From Hyphomicrobiales bacterium (GTDB lineage: Bacteria > Pseudomonadota > Alphaproteobacteria > Rhizobiales > JAJFHR01): a stretch of 52,939 bases of DNA. Location: NCBI GenBank assembly GCA_021775475.1, contig JAJFHS010000065.1:1-52939 (forward strand), in the 5' to 3' direction. Positions within the stretch are counted from its first letter, which is position 1. Every line of letters starts with the position of its first letter. The position numbers were made by a program, and so were the translations under genes. The notes under the pieces are model-generated. The model did no database searches, was not told the origin of the DNA, and saw only the letters and a program-made list of their open reading frames with translations. This document shows, in pieces, positions 52,799 to 52,939 of the stretch.

Positions 52799-52939
52799 AT
52801 GAAGCCAAAAGAACCTGTTGAGACCAACCAGCACGATATGTTTCGCTCAAGGCTCGATCAGATCATTGATATGAGCCATGAGAAGGTGATTTTGACCGGT
52901 GCGATTGACTGGCAATTTTTGTCAGATAAATGTGGGCAG
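52799..52939 (+). mobile_element. IS5-family transposase, N-terminal fragment cut by window end
   Basis: An ATG at 52799 follows GGAGGG by five bases and opens an uninterrupted frame to the window end (47 codons). The start MKPKEPVETNQHDMFRSRL then DQIIDMSHEKVILTGAIDWQF matches the N-terminus of IS5-group transposases (typical DLFRxRLDQIINMxHELVxLAxxIDW). The catalytic DDE core lies beyond the window. The left terminal repeat of the element is probably in 52710-52790 but cannot be fixed without the other end. Confidence 0.8.

Overview
The window reads as a chromosomal stretch of an alphaproteobacterium, most likely of the Hyphomicrobiales (Rhizobiales) or a close relative. The evidence is a GcrA cell-cycle regulator, a full-length PodJ polarity factor, a TIGR02186/Alph_Pro_TM protein beside TauE/SafE exporters, the gene orders argD-argF-hslO and DUF952-pyrD-arsC, and REP-like palindromes between genes. 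No rRNA, tRNA or CRISPR array was recognised. This assignment is inference from gene content, not from a marker gene search.

Layout. 0-5.7 kb: a type I secretion operon on the minus strand (two different ABC half-transporters, then an HlyD adaptor), ending in a REP-like palindrome at the window edge; no secreted substrate is visible. 5.9-10.2 kb: proline iminopeptidase, YjbQ, a dienoyl-CoA isomerase-like crotonase, an HSL-type esterase and a small membrane-anchored protein. 10.3-16.0 kb: a beta-oxidation operon read as MerR regulator > acyl-CoA dehydrogenase > thiolase > FadJ-type bifunctional enzyme, with an ACGT palindrome over the promoter. 16.4-19.5 kb: podJ, divergent from that operon. 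19.7-22.6 kb: a tandem duplication of TauE/SafE exporters, each with the same promoter architecture, followed by a TIGR02186 gene. 22.6-22.9 kb: the scrambled remains of a ligase-associated DEXH-box helicase gene.

22.9-32.2 kb: DUF6460-like protein, MATE exporter, a GlxA-type regulator divergent from an isochorismatase-like hydrolase, arsC-pyrD-DUF952, a LexA-like S24 repressor with a candidate operator, a ~300-bp structured inverted-repeat element, dcd, apaG and trkH. 32.3-35.3 kb is an accessory patch: GFA protein, GNAT acetyltransferase, homocysteine S-methyltransferase and a cysteine-rich orphan, separated by related CTGTTGCAAAA palindromes. 35.3-39.8 kb: an RND efflux permease and its adaptor. 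40.0-43.1 kb: argD-argF-hslO, with a terminator-like attenuator in the argD leader. 43.6-48.8 kb: gcrA, a DadA-like FAD oxidoreductase, a secreted caspase-family protein paired with an alpha/beta hydrolase, and an MmcQ/YjbR protein. 48.9-52.7 kb: a second GlxA regulator with an NTF2-like protein, and an FMN reductase-pirin pair divergent from a LysR regulator. The window ends inside an IS5-like transposase gene.

Most of the window is ordinary core and metabolic chromosome. The observations most worth a second look are the argD leader with opposed terminator hairpins, the repeat-bounded accessory genes at 32.8-34.7 kb, the structured element at 28.8-29.1 kb, the shared palindromic promoter of the TauE duplicates, the PodJ/GcrA cell-cycle control sites, and the decayed helicase. 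I did not find a clear, self-contained novel defence or mobile system.
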